DNA of 64,000 nucleotides, from contig CM074805.1 of assembly GCA_037447605.1 (NCBI GenBank), positions 3,469,465 through 3,533,464 of the forward strand, given 5' to 3'. Below, piece by piece: positions 10,049 to 20,306 of the stretch. Within the stretch, counting starts at the first letter, position 1; the number at the start of each line of letters is the position of its first letter. The notes under the pieces are model-generated. The model saw only the letters and a list, made by a program, of their open reading frames with translations, was not told the origin of the DNA and did not search any database. A program made the translations under genes and the position numbers. The stretch is from Zygnema circumcarinatum (Eukaryota > Streptophyta > Zygnematophyceae > Zygnematales > Zygnemataceae).

Positions 10049-11590
10049 ATGAGCACATACGGAGGTGACAGCTGGGCGCCAGAGGCAGCGTCGAGGCGAA
10101 AACGCCTAGAAGGGCTTGCATTGGAAGGTGCACCTCGAGAAGAAGTGCAAAAGCTCTCCAATGGAAAGTTTGTCTGCTTGGTCTGCCCAAAGCGGCCAGT
10201 GGTGGATACTGCAGCCATGTTGATGGTAAGGCATTTTTCACTACTAATGTGTTGTTCCAACAAAAGCTGTCGTGGAAGCCGCATGGGCGAGAGCAATCTT
10301 CTGGAGTCTGCACTTCTGCTGGAGAATGTTGAAGAGGACCTGCTTTGACGTGCTTAATCTGCACACTCTGAAGAGACATACATGAAATACCTGCTGACTG
10401 ACAAAGTTTCTTGTTAACAGGTGCATCGGTCCGGATTTCAGCATTTAGCAGCTGCTAACGTGAAGAGAGAATTGCACCTTCAGCATGTTGAAGAAGTCAA
10501 CAAACGAACTGCACTCGGACTGCCAGGGAGAATTTCCACAACAGAAGCAGTTCCCTGTCATTCAATGCCGTTACTGGCAGAAACACGAAAGCGAACAGTC
10601 TGCGTGCTCAGGCCGAAGGAAACAGATGGGATGTCTTTGGTGTCAATGGGCAAGAGCAGTGGAAATGGAGGAAGTCCTGATAGTAATTCCTTAGTGGGCA
10701 GTCCGTTTTTTTTCAATTCTGCAAGAGCTAGTAACATCGGTGCAATGCGTACTTCCAGGTCGGTCAATGAGCCTGCAGAACATCCAAAGAGGCAGAGCGA
10801 GGAGTGGCATAGATATGATCAGGGTACCCCTCGACCATATGTTTCAAAGCGAGCCCGCTTACTACAATTGGCAGGCTCTGAACCAAGCAGTGAGGCAGGC
10901 CAGAAACCCAGGGATTCAAATGTGAATTTGTTTTCAACGGAAAGAGGAGAGAGTAATCGTGATGAGGCGAGCATTGAGGGGGGTGAACATGCCATGCGTT
11001 ATGGAAAGATAAAGGATAGCAACACTTGTATGCGACAGTGCAATAAGTCATGCTGCACAGAGAAGCAACGACACGAGGGGCTGCGACAACCTATGGTCTG
11101 TAAAATGGAAGAGATTCGAGCTTCACAAGGACGGCAATACGATAGAGTTGTACAGGAAGAGAAGGATAGTAGAGAGAAAGAGTTAAAGCTTCGCGAATCG
11201 GGTTGGAGGAGAGACGGCTACGGTTCATGGTTTCGCGAGGCAGACGTAAGTCCCCTTTCTGCTTGGCATACGGATTATTTAATTCTTTATTTGGAGGCTT
11301 TTCGATCTCAAGCTTCATACTGACTTCATCTTGAGTATTTGACATCGGACGTACTGATAGAACAATTCCTTCAGACGAGCATTTACGTGATTCTGCTTAA
11401 CCTACTGGAAGGTTGACTTATTCGTCCTATCACAGTTGTCTCAGGGAACAAAGAAGATTATGAACCCTGCATAGTAGCACTGCACTTGCCATGTCTAGCT
11501 GCTTGCTGAAAAATTGATTTGGGATAACAGGTGGAATTCGATTCTGACGAGGAAACCCCGCATAAGTTTGGATTTCCTGTGAGGGAGTGA
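10049..11590 (+). CDS. SCNM1: SCNM1-like minor-spliceosome zinc-finger protein
   Basis: Three exons (10049-10225, 10421-11245, 11531-11590) join in phase to 353 codons plus TGA. The N-terminus, with a Lys-Arg patch then LSNGKFVCLVCPKRPVVDT, matches the family signature. The U1/matrin-type zinc finger uses Cys43, Cys46, His61 and His67 and ends VHRSGFQHL. A long basic, poorly conserved middle follows (about 65-330). The last exon encodes the acidic tail VEFDSDEETP typical of SCNM1. Animal SCNM1 is about 230 residues and works in the U12 spliceosome; the longer middle is usual for a plant version. A pyrimidine-rich acceptor-like site at 10028 hints at a 5' UTR intron. The exon-intron junctions are all GT-AG. 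The gene lies about 5 kb from a gene that carries a U12-type intron. Confidence 0.82.
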
Positions 11591-13895
11591 AGTTTGCTGG
11601 AGCAACAGCTTTTCTTTCGTGCCTGGTGTTCTACTTAAAGACTAAAGGTTAGCATTACCTACTCTCAGTTTGACCATTTGTCGCAATGGACATCAAGTAG
11701 TTGTTGCATCCCTCGAAGATGCCTTGTCATAATCAGTATTCTCTAGATTGAAGAGGTGCATGATGGGCTGACTCACTCATGAGAACTCTTTATTATGAGT
11801 TATTGTGCAATAGAGTCAGCTCTACCCTTGGCTTACTGTACCCGAGTTCGAGCCTGTTCGTGCAATGCATCACACGTCACTCTTGGCTTTTGGTGAATTT
11901 TAGCTACTTTTGTGATAATCAACGCATTTATTTTCGCTCATACATGTCCAGCTATATCACCGGACTCTCCAGAGCACAGATCTCCTCTTGCTTTTTTGCA
12001 AACACTTGTGCACAGATAGCATATTGTACCTCCTGCTTCTATAAGTGTCATTGTTAGAATAGAGAGAGGCAAAGAGCGAGAGAGAGAGAGAGAGAGCAAC
12101 AGCCACAGGCCCAGTGTGAGGCCCCCTACATCCTATGAGCTTACAGTATTATTGTTTTACTATGTTGACTGGCAGTTACAGCATTCGATGATGCCACACA
12201 TCTTATGCGGCACACGAACAAGCTTAGATCTTGGGATATCCTCAAGACCTCAAAGCTTCCTTCAACCCTTTGCTCAGATCCTACGATAATCAGTAAGCCC
12301 TCATTTCAGGAACCTGCACACTCCAGTCTCCTGTCCCACCTTTCTAGAAAATCCAAATGTCACTGCTAGACAGGGGGGGGCTCTAACCTATCCGAATCCT
12401 CGAATCCTCTATATGTCTATTGAATTTCCAAAACCTCCTTCCAACAACGCTCACCATCCGACGATTCTCACTCCCTCTTCAAGCATTCTGCTCGTGAAGC
12501 GTTGCGGCTGAGTAAAGTTGCCAGGTAACTGGACTGACCCGTGGTTCAAGCATTGTGTGTTGAGTCCAGGGAGACGGAGCAGCCATTGAAAAGGACCGCG
12601 GCATGTCGGCGTTCTCGCGAACACTGTTGAAGGGCAAGTAAACAAAGCATGGCACAGTGCGCTTCCCAATCGGCAAGTGAAGAACGTCAACTTGCAAAGG
12701 TTGTTGACGTGATCTTTCCATTCTTAAAAGACAATCTCCCTCCGGCGCCCTAAAGATCTGCTCGAGGTGAAACACGCTGTGGCATCTGCACGAGCCCTGT
12801 CAATAGTGGTTTCTTAACAGGGCATTTTCCTTGGAAGTCGTTGTGGAGGTAGAATAAATGAGGTGTATGGCATCAAACCTTCAAAAAAACATGTCTGTGT
12901 TCTCTCAGACAAAACTCCTACTTTGCTTTTTATCACTACGTGTCCCTTCAAATATATTGCTGACCACAATGGCCACTAAATCATTCAATCGTTCAACCTA
13001 ACCACTGCCCAGCGGTCAGAGTGGCAGCGCTGCACGCCTCAAGTCCCAGCTGGCAACTCGCAAGAGATGAGACTTGACGCCTGTCGAGTGCTAACCCGCA
13101 GAAATGGAGATCGTTACACAACGAAACAGAAATATATTTACTCAGCAGTAAGATATGGTTCTTTTCCTGTCAGGAAGACAAGCTACTTCGTCAAGGTGTT
13201 TCAAAGCGATGCATTTGTTTGTGCTCTCTTCAGCAGTCTTTTACCACTTCCCGTGTGCTGACAGGACAGGAGTGACTGCCCTCCAAAGACTGCCCTGGTC
13301 GCCGCTGTTGTTGTCTCCCTATGACCGAGCTATGAGAGGAATCAACGGCTTCAGTTGCGCGTGGAACTACCGTTGAAGCGAACGAGCGAGCCCGCCCGCC
13401 GGGAAGGGAAGGGACCAGAGCTCGGCCAGTCCCGTCCACTCTGCTCTTGTCGTCTGCGGAGGGCAGGGATGGAACTCGTTCCACAATATCCGTTCAGGAT
13501 TCTCGTATTCGTTATTCGCCGATGGAAATTTGTGTAGCGGCGGTGGGGGTTGAAACACTGTTACCGACCGCGTTATTCCGCTACCGCGTTATTTCGCCAC
13601 GCGTTACTGGGCTGGCGAATTAGTATATGCTGTGCCATTGTTTGATTGGCACACGTAGCTTGTACGGCTACTTCTCAGACGCGTTATTCCGGGACGGGCC
13701 CGCCGTGCTCAATACGTCTCCGCGTTAACGGCCTTCTAGCGCGTTCAGCACGCAATCTCTCGGAGGTACAAATTCGCGCAAGCGCTGACATTCTACAATA
13801 CCGCATTTGCAGTTTTCTTTCCAATTGCGACACATTGTCTCTTTGTTAAAGTATCGTCAGAGAAGTTCCTTTCCTCGTCATTCCAAGTTCAGGAG
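11591..13895. other. Intergenic stretch without a recognisable gene
   Basis: The first part is the 3' flank of the SCNM1-like gene. A short GA microsatellite lies near 12069-12098. Weak open frames (for example 12451-12775 on the minus strand) show no family signature and no plausible splice partners. From 13560 to 13745 the word GCGTTA recurs, three times within CGCGTTATT. Confidence 0.5.
13560..13745. repeat. Spaced GCGTTATT-type repeats
   Basis: CGCGTTATTCC, CGCGTTATTTC and CGCGTTACTG occur in close succession from about 13568 to 13610. CGCGTTATTCC returns at 13680 and CGCGTTAAC at 13721. The spacing is irregular, so this is not a simple tandem array. No flanking gene start was recognised. 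Confidence 0.5.
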
Positions 13896-14044
13896 GTGAC
13901 CTTTTCAATTCGCGCATTCGTCATTGCAGTCCAGGAGCAGCCCGCAATGGAGTCCGCTATGGTAACGTCACCCGCCCCCGCCGCGCTGCCCTCTCCGTCT
14001 CTGGACCGCAGGGGCGGCCGGAGAGGCCGCCACGTGGAAAACGT

Positions 14045-14460
14045 CCGCCATGGCTGCCACGCCGGACAGCTGAAGGTCCACGGGCACCATGGCCATGGCC
14101 ATGGCTGCCACCGCCATGGCCAGAGGCCGGGCACTACGGGAGAGAAGGAGGGAGCATCCGCCATGGCGGGAGAAATCCAGGCCCTCACTGCAGACGTGAC
14201 ATCCCTCAACGTGGCATCCAAGCCATGGCGCCGCGGTGGCGGTGAAGGAAAGAAGCACGGCCATGTGGAAGGCCTCAACCGTCATGGAAGCCCTCGGCGA
14301 GGCCACGGCCATGGCCATGGCCATGGTCATCGCCACGGCCATGGCCATCCTGCGCCACAGGGGATGAATGCGCTGAACGGAGAGCAAGAGGGGGAGAAGA
14401 AGAGGGAGCGCCATGGCCATCGCGACCGGCACGGAGGGCGCCATGGCGGGCGAGGGCAGA
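14045..14460. repeat. CCATGG-rich palindromic low-complexity tract
   Basis: About a dozen CCATGG palindromes occur within 400 bases, often chained as GGCCATGGCCATGGCC. Because the unit is palindromic and six bases long, several frames on both strands stay open. The plus strand reads a Gly-His-rich stretch from about 13947 to 14516, and the minus strand reads Met-Ala-rich. No intron sites, homologous domain or clear start supports a protein. A His-rich metal-binding protein cannot be excluded. Confidence 0.6.
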
Positions 14461-14519
14461 GCGGAGGCGCGGAAGGCGAAGGGGCCGCGCAGGCGAAAGG
14501 CGAGGGAGCGGCGTAGGGA

Positions 14520-15514
14520 TAGGGACAGCGTGATGCGCAGGAGCGGGCGAGGGATGCAGTCGGGCGGGACATATGCTGTGGGTTGTGAACTGTACATATT
14601 ATGTAGCTGTGGGGATGGACAGGGCAGGGCCTCTGTAGGGCATAGGCGGAGGGCTGCAGGGCTTTCAGGGGTTCATATAGAGTAAGAGGGCGGTGTTGCT
14701 CCGTCAGGGGGGGCAGAAGAGTGAATATTAGGGGGCAAGCTTGTACTTTAAAACAAGGAAAATTGAGATGAAAAAAAGTGGGGCTGGACAAGCAAACACT
14801 TGTGCCTGTGTGCTGTTGGATGGTGGTGAGCAGCAGCTCAGTGTCTTTTTCTCTCTCTGGTCTCTGGTCCTTGTGGCGTAATGTTGACCTCTCAAAACAA
14901 GCACAAACGTTTTGCAGCTGGAAGCAGCAGCGGTGTAGCCGAAAAGGACTTGGCATGTCACAAGGAACATGAAGCAGACGCGAACATCCTGATTGCATTT
15001 ACACTGTATATCGATCGATGTGCTTCCCTGGGCCACAGACATGAATTCTTCGCTCACAGTTGCTAAGCTAGCTGGCAGAATTTGTCACGAAATGACGAGG
15101 CGACATGGTGGCAGGAAAACGCCAAATTTTTTGAAGGGATAGACTGAAAGTGGAAGCTGCACATGTGCATGAGCGAGTTGCCTATGGAGCCGTGGCTGCA
15201 AGTGGAATTGATGTGTGTTTGAGTGAGTAATGAGACTGAAAGTGTGCGTACCGTGAGCCCTAAAATACTCTGATGTCTAAAAAACCGCGCACCAGACTGA
15301 CAGGCAGGCCGAAGAGAACACTTGAATGTCACAATCTCTCCTCACTCTTCATTTTCTGCTCCCTGAAACCCTAAAATCACAGCCCCCCGAGCAGAGCGCG
15401 AGGAGCACGCAGCGATTTCGCCAACGGGTGGCGAAGGCAGAGCCTCTCCAAACCCTCAATGGCGGATGCTCGCTGTGGAGGTGCCAGGTAGCGAGCGCGG
15501 AGTCCTCTCCCCGC
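14520..15514. other. Intergenic stretch, no gene seen
   Basis: No open frame with family character and no RNA gene was recognised between the CCATGG tract and the candidate repeat-protein gene. The last 150 bases become GC-rich and again contain CCATGGC, as in the other promoter-side regions of this window. Confidence 0.4.
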
Positions 15515-16591
15515 CATGGCTGCCGAGGCTGGAGAGAACGCGGCGGCGCTCATGCTGCAGGCCAACCGCGCCATGGCGGTCGTACGCTCGCGCCACGTGG
15601 CAGCAGCGCATTGACGACCAGCGCTGGCAGGAGAAGAGGGCGCAGGAGGCGGCTGGAGGAGCCATGGCTGCCGGAGGTGGGCGGAAGTGGAACTCTAATC
15701 ATTCTGCCAACGCCCTTAACCTGAGAAATCCTGAAGTTCGCCGGGAAAAGGAGCGGCATGTGGAGGTGGTGAAGCCTGCAGTTACGGCGGATAGGAGCAG
15801 GGACAGGGATGGAAGCATGCAAGGGAAGGGAAAGAAGGAACTGGTGGCTAATCAAGTCGGAAGGTGGCAACATGTTTGTTTCTGACGCAAGCCGTCACCC
15901 TTTGGCAGGCGATGGCAGCATTAGGGATAGCAAAGCTGGTCCAGGATTCCGTTTATCCGAGGACAGGGAAGTGCACGAGGAGCTACACAAAGGGCATACT
16001 GTTGGGCAGACGTTGATAGGAACGAGCTCTGGCGGCAAAGAATACAACGCAGTAGAAGCCGAGGAGGCTTTCAAGGCCGGGGTTGCTGCGAAGGAGGAAG
16101 GTGATGTACCACGAGCAGTAGCGCATTTTCAAGAAGCTGCAGCAAAATTCACCCCGGAGAGACAGGCAGCTCTTCAGAAAATTGAGATGCACATTGCAGA
16201 TGCCCTAAAGATATTGAAAGCGAAGGAGGAGCGCGCAGAGGGCTTTGCAAACGGGAAGGTGCAGGTTCTGAAAACACGGCTGGTGGAGTCACAGAATAGT
16301 CATTTTCAGAAGAAAGACTTGTCGCCGGAGATGACCTCTGCAGAGCGCACTCTTGGAGCCAGCAGAGCGGCAGATGTGGTGACTCAATAAGTGATGAAAG
16401 GAGCTCTTCCCAATGCGCTTTCGGCAGATGCCTCGTATAGAGCAGACGTAGAGGCTTTTGAACAAGGAGACCCAAGTACTGCACTTGGGCATTTGAAAGC
16501 AGCAGCCATGTCATGTCCCCCGGAGAAGAGAGTGGTTGCTGCGAAAATTGAGAAGTTGATGAGAGAGGCTATTGCTGAACTTAAACAATGA
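15515..16591 (+). CDS. Candidate gene or decaying gene for a small helical-repeat protein
   Basis: The likely start is the ATG in GCCGCCATGG at 15515 (MAAEAGENAAALMLQANRAM). To stay in frame two very short introns are needed: 15578-15626 (about 49 bases) and 15864-15918 (about 55 bases). Each has GT and AG ends and compatible phases. The frame then runs to TAA at 16388-16390. The clearest part, about 16050-16210, encodes AEEAFKAGVAAKEEGD and a following amphipathic helix pair resembling one TPR-like unit. The same frame after the stop (16391-16591) encodes a second, similar unit with YRADVEAFEQGDPSTALGHL. So either the stop is a disabling mutation, the downstream unit is lost, or the stop is read through. 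I do not recognise the family. Confidence 0.38.
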
Positions 16592-17142
16592 CGTACGCTG
16601 CTCTGTTTTCCTTGCAATTCTCGTCATCCCTCCCCCCCGTCGCTCCGCCGGAAATGTCGGCCTTCCGTTTTCAATCTTCCCCTTGCTCGACCAGAACATC
16701 AAGCTAACTCTGCCCTCATTTCGTTCTTTTTTCTTCGCCCTCTCATTCCCTCCTTTGCAACCGGAAGCAATTATCATTTGTCTTCAAATGCACGCCTTCA
16801 CACTTCATAGAACTGACCTTTCAACTATCAAAGGTTTTCAACCCCACTCAAGCAAACGCCTCTTGGCATAGAAATGATCGATAATTATGAAACCAGCTAA
16901 CCCTGAAGAAAATCCATGCCCTCGGCCAGGTATGATTAATGATGGTGTTTCAGAGAAGTGCTTTTTGGATGTCACCAGTAAGGACAGTCGACAAACGTTA
17001 GTCACAAATTTTGCAACTTTATGTTTCACATTTCCACCCCCCCTAACAGGTCAGCTCAATTCAAATAACTATAGCAACTGTACACAATCTGGCTACTCCA
17101 GTCATAAGGTAACGTGCTTAAGCATGTGGCGCGGAGCTATTT
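16592..17142. other. Intergenic 3' flank, no gene seen
   Basis: This lies between the candidate repeat-protein gene (+) and the 3' end of the methyltransferase (-). Convergent 3' ends probably occupy most of it. No RNA gene or conserved frame was recognised. Confidence 0.4.
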
Positions 17143-18024
17143 TCAAATTCCATCCTGGGTATCTGTAATTCTCTTCCTAAACCACACCAGGTCAGTTGTG
17201 TATGGGAAGTTGACTGTTGTTTCACCGTCTTCTCCGGTGACCCAAGGAACATCGTCCTCATCTAGAACTTCGTTGACCTCACCCTTTAGTTGCTCTTGTT
17301 GGTCCTCACTCAGTACAGCAACGTAACTTTTGCTCAGTACCCTTTGCCACACACCTGCTCTGGTGTTGGTCACAAAATGTTCAAATTGTCTCTCCTGAAA
17401 TGGAAGCTCGAATAGAGTTCTAAGCACCGATAAAGATACCGGATCCTGGAAGGGTTCCCGCCATAATCCTAGACGATACTGTGGAGTGCCTGCCTCGTGC
17501 TTTTCGTATTTCTCTCGCAACCGAGCTACCCATGGCGTTCTTTTATCCTCCATGTTCCAAATGAGGACCACCAAACCGCCCTTTTTCAAAACTCTGCAAA
17601 TTTCTTGCAGAGCAGAGACGGAAGCAAACCAGTGGAAGGCCTGTGCTACAAACACCGCATCAAATGATTCGTTCGGGAAAGGGATTGAGGTTGCCGAGCC
17701 TAGAAAAATTGGAACATCTGGCTGCAATATTTTAAACTGCATCGTCATTTTTTCCGCAGGTTCGACAGCCACGACACTTCCGATATTTAACGATAAAAGC
17801 TGGCGAGTCCATTTTCCTGTTCCAGCAGCAAGGTCGAGAACAGCCGTCGCTGCAGCATGCGCAGGGTCTGCCAGCTGAGGCAACAGCTGTGTCCGCACCG
17901 CTTCCACAACAGAGAGCGGATATGATGGTCGAGCGGCTTCATAAATACTTTGGTCCTGATTGAAACCTCGCGCTGCGAGGGGATGCATTTCTGCAAGAAC
18001 ATTCGCATCACTGTCCTGCAGCAT
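17143..18024 (-). CDS. Class I SAM-dependent methyltransferase (type 11 family)
   Basis: A single exon encodes 293 residues. SAM-binding motif I reads VLDLAAGTGKWT at residues 62-73. It is followed by the acidic strand end VVAVEPAEKM, GSATSIPFPNESFDAVFVAQ (motifs II/III) and the post-motif stretch ICRVLKKGGLVVLIWN. The N-terminal signature HPLAARGFNQDQSIYEAARPSYP is typical of a widespread eukaryotic and bacterial family of about 260-290 residues whose substrate is generally unknown. The start is ATG 18024 (MLQDSD). A TTGCAG acceptor just upstream suggests a spliced 5' leader, and the next Met (MHPLAARGF) is an alternative. No targeting signal is obvious. Confidence 0.9.
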   Translation of the reverse strand: MLQDSDANVLAEMHPLAARGFNQDQSIYEAARPSYPLSVVEAVRTQLLPQLADPAHAAATAVLDLAAGTGKWTRQLLSLNIGSVVAVEPAEKMTMQFKILQPDVPIFLGSATSIPFPNESFDAVFVAQAFHWFASVSALQEICRVLKKGGLVVLIWNMEDKRTPWVARLREKYEKHEAGTPQYRLGLWREPFQDPVSLSVLRTLFELPFQERQFEHFVTNTRAGVWQRVLSKSYVAVLSEDQQEQLKGEVNEVLDEDDVPWVTGEDGETTVNFPYTTDLVWFRKRITDTQDGI

Positions 18025-18360
18025 CTTCAATGAAAAATCTGCAACTACAGTAAATGTACAATAGATTACTGTAGTAGATAAGTGAAACAACAGAATGAAT
18101 TTACTTGTGAAGAGCCTACAGCAGCCTGCCAGCTGGAGTGAGCAAACGATTGAATGACTTCGTTCTAGGGCGCAAGATAAAAAGAAACGAAAAAAGAAAA
18201 AAGAAGAAAAGAGCTCTGGCGAGCTCTGTCTCCCAATCCAATCCTTGGAGGACGTCACCTTCCCAGCTCGCCCATAATACGGAGCCAGACAGAGCGCTGG
18301 TCGAGCTCTTTCCCACTTTTCTTTCCTTTTCAAAAAAAATCAGAGCCGGCCCTCGGTCGG

Positions 18361-18364
18361 TCTG

Positions 18365-18400
<36 letters not shown>

Positions 18401-18402
18401 CG
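18361..18402. repeat. (CAGG)n microsatellite
   Basis: About ten tandem CAGG units lie upstream of the methyltransferase. The same unit forms a second array at 55276-55315, upstream of the RRM/dsRBD gene. Confidence 0.9.
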
Positions 18403-18489
18403 ACTTCCAGGGGGAGGGGCGGCCAGCCAGGGGCTTCGGGGCTGACTCGGGCGAGGTGCCACGTAGGCAGGCAGGGCCGGCCGCGTCGG

Positions 18490-18560
18490 TCACTCGTATC
18501 TACTGTACTGTACTGTATCTATATTCCGTCCATGGTGGGCAGGAGGATCGGATCGGACCG
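18490..18560. promoter_or_regulatory. Short tandem promoter-side words upstream of the methyltransferase
   Basis: CTGTACTGTACTGTATC is followed by ATCGGATCGGACCGGACCG. Both are imperfect tandem 5-mers, like those found upstream of other genes in the window. No direct promoter element was proven. Confidence 0.35.
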
Positions 18561-18682
18561 GACCGAACCCCGGCGGAGGGCCGTCCGATGGAGGGAGGGA
18601 TCGAAAGGTTGAGGTCAGCGCGCGGAATTGGCAAAAAAAACCGCTCGCTCGCTCGATTTCGGCAGCGCCTGGCGACGCACCA

Positions 18683-18690
18683 AACAAAAA
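18683..18690 (-). terminator. RNA polymerase III T-run after tRNA-Asp
   Basis: The plus strand AAAAAA just before the tRNA is TTTTTT on the transcribed strand, a few bases past the mature 3' end. Confidence 0.75.
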
Positions 18691-18693
18691 AGC

Positions 18694-18764
18694 TCTCCGG
18701 CCGGGAATTGAACCCGGGTCTCCCGCGTGACAGGCGGGGATACTTACCACTATACTACCGAAGA
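18694..18764 (-). tRNA. tRNA-Asp (GUC)
   Basis: The minus strand folds as a complete tRNA. The acceptor stem TCTTCGG pairs with CCGGAGA, including one T-G pair. The D-arm contains TAGTATAGTGG (A box), the anticodon loop CTGTCAC gives GUC, and the T-arm contains GGTTCAATTCC (B box). There is no intron, and the 3' CCA is not encoded, as in eukaryotic nuclear genes. A TTTTTT run follows within about four bases downstream on the minus strand, a typical RNA polymerase III stop. Confidence 0.96.
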
Positions 18765-19392
18765 AGAGATGTGATCGGACATGAAAAAAAAATATTTAAA
18801 ACAAGTGAGTAATAATTAAAACATAAATCGGTTCAAGTGAACAAATTCACTTCATCCCCGTTCACTTCCGTTTTCTTCGTTTCGTTTGTTTCGTTCCGGG
18901 CAACGGAACTAGAACCAATCTTCTTGGCCCCGGATACCATGAAATGCCAGACTTCTTATTTTCTGAATGCTGTTGCATGTATGACTTTATGTTACGTTAT
19001 CAGAAAGGCATGTGTGGGAGAAGCAAGTCGCCTCTCGACTTCCTCGGCTACCTTCACTTCCAAGACAGCCAGCCGGTCAGCCGGAGCTTCAGCTGAATCA
19101 GTTTCCCCCTCCCCCATTTCCCTGGAGAGCGGAGCCAACGCGACATATCGAGATATATCGGTATATATCGTTACCAACCATTCCATCTCGTGTGTGTTTA
19201 GGGCCGGCCACGAATACGGCACCAGCATGAAAACTTGCTCCAATACCGTACTGACACATGGTTCCTCAATCCCAAGCTCAGCAAGTCCAATTTGCTTGCA
19301 AAGCTGAAACGAAGCATCGCTGCAAGGAACGCTTGCTGGTTCGTGCGACCAAGTGTGACGAAAACCTCCGACGTGCCTTAAGGGGTGGACGC

Positions 19393-19475
19393 GGCATTCA
19401 TTGATCTCACGCATGGCGATGATGCATGCCATGAAATGCACATGGACAACATCAGCATCATGGGGAACCACGAGG
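19393..19475 (+). repeat. Dispersed repeat R1, copy 1
   Basis: GCATT, TGATCTCACG, TGGCGATG, GCCATGAAATG and CACATGG occur in the same order as in the copies at 43.4, 43.8, 53.96 and 54.45 kb. GGGGAACCACGAGGA follows, which recurs near the 43.57 kb copy. The antisense open frame 18992-19471 crosses it and is probably not a gene. Confidence 0.6.
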
Positions 19476-19479
19476 ACCT

Positions 19480-20250
19480 ACCTGGCCGCCCATCCTCCCA
19501 ATCCACCATGCCCAACGTCCGTCCGTCCGTCCTCGGCGAGTCCGCGCCAGCTGACACCCGTGGTCCCCGCGTCACGTGACGCCGCCTCCCGGCGCGGCCT
19601 CCCCCGGCCACGTGTCCCCGCCCGCCCGCTCCCCTCGAGGCCGCAAATCTCCCCCGCCCGCCAGCCCCGCGAACGCCACGTGGCTCGCCAGGGTCTCCCC
19701 CGGCAGTTTCTGCCCCACGTGGCAGCAACCGCTCGGGCATTCGATACCCGGCCGCTATCCGCCGTCCGATGGCGCCAACGGACGGTGCGATGTGCACGCG
19801 GAGGCCCTGTCCCACGGGCCCCCCACGCCGGGTGGGTGCCACGCGGACATGCTCCGACCGGGGGCCCGCCCGCCCGCATGCCCCGGGGGGGGGGCGGGCA
19901 GCGGGCAGGCAAAAAAAGAATGTAAGAGGGCGGGCGGGCGGGGGAATACGGGGCAGATGCCGATAGAATCTCCGTCCCTCCCACCTTCCCTCCATCGCGC
20001 AGGCAGGCAGGGTTACGCTCGCCCTCCCTCTCCCGCTCTCGCGCTCTCGCGCTCTCCCGCTTCTCCACGTTCGCTCCGCCATTCGTTTCGCACCCCTCAC
20101 GGCTCCCACTACCGTACTGCTTTTTCTGTGGCCTCTCTGTCATCTCTCACCCTTCTCGCACTCTCTCTCCCCCTCTCGCTCTCGCCCTCGCCCTCTTCCC
20201 TCCCCACACTCCGTCTCGTCCCCACTCTCTCCCGCCCATAGGAGAGCTTC
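19480..20250. promoter_or_regulatory. GC-rich promoter island upstream of the AT-hook gene
   Basis: This is a very GC-rich region with CCACGTGGC near 19677 and 19714, CCACGTG near 19604 and CTACCGTACTGC at 20107. A CT-rich run ends shortly before the start codon. It sits between the minus-strand methyltransferase/tRNA side and the plus-strand AT-hook gene. Long open frames on both strands are composition artefacts of the GC bias. Confidence 0.45.
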
Positions 20251-20306
20251 CAGGAGGCGAGCCGTGGGGAATCTGGTAAGCGCATCCTGAGCGCTTGCTG
20301 GTAGCC

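Noticed and set aside
12451-12775. Minus-strand frames of about 80-100 codons between SCNM1 and the CCATGG tract
   Set aside because: No recognisable motif and no adjoining exons. Length alone is not significant here.
13896-14998. His/Gly-rich and Met/Ala-rich frames across the CCATGG tract
   Set aside because: A palindromic six-base unit opens several frames on both strands. No domain, start context or splice evidence favours one.
18992-19471. A 159-codon minus-strand frame
   Set aside because: It overlaps an R1 repeat copy and the edge of a GC island. I found no family motif and no splice partner.
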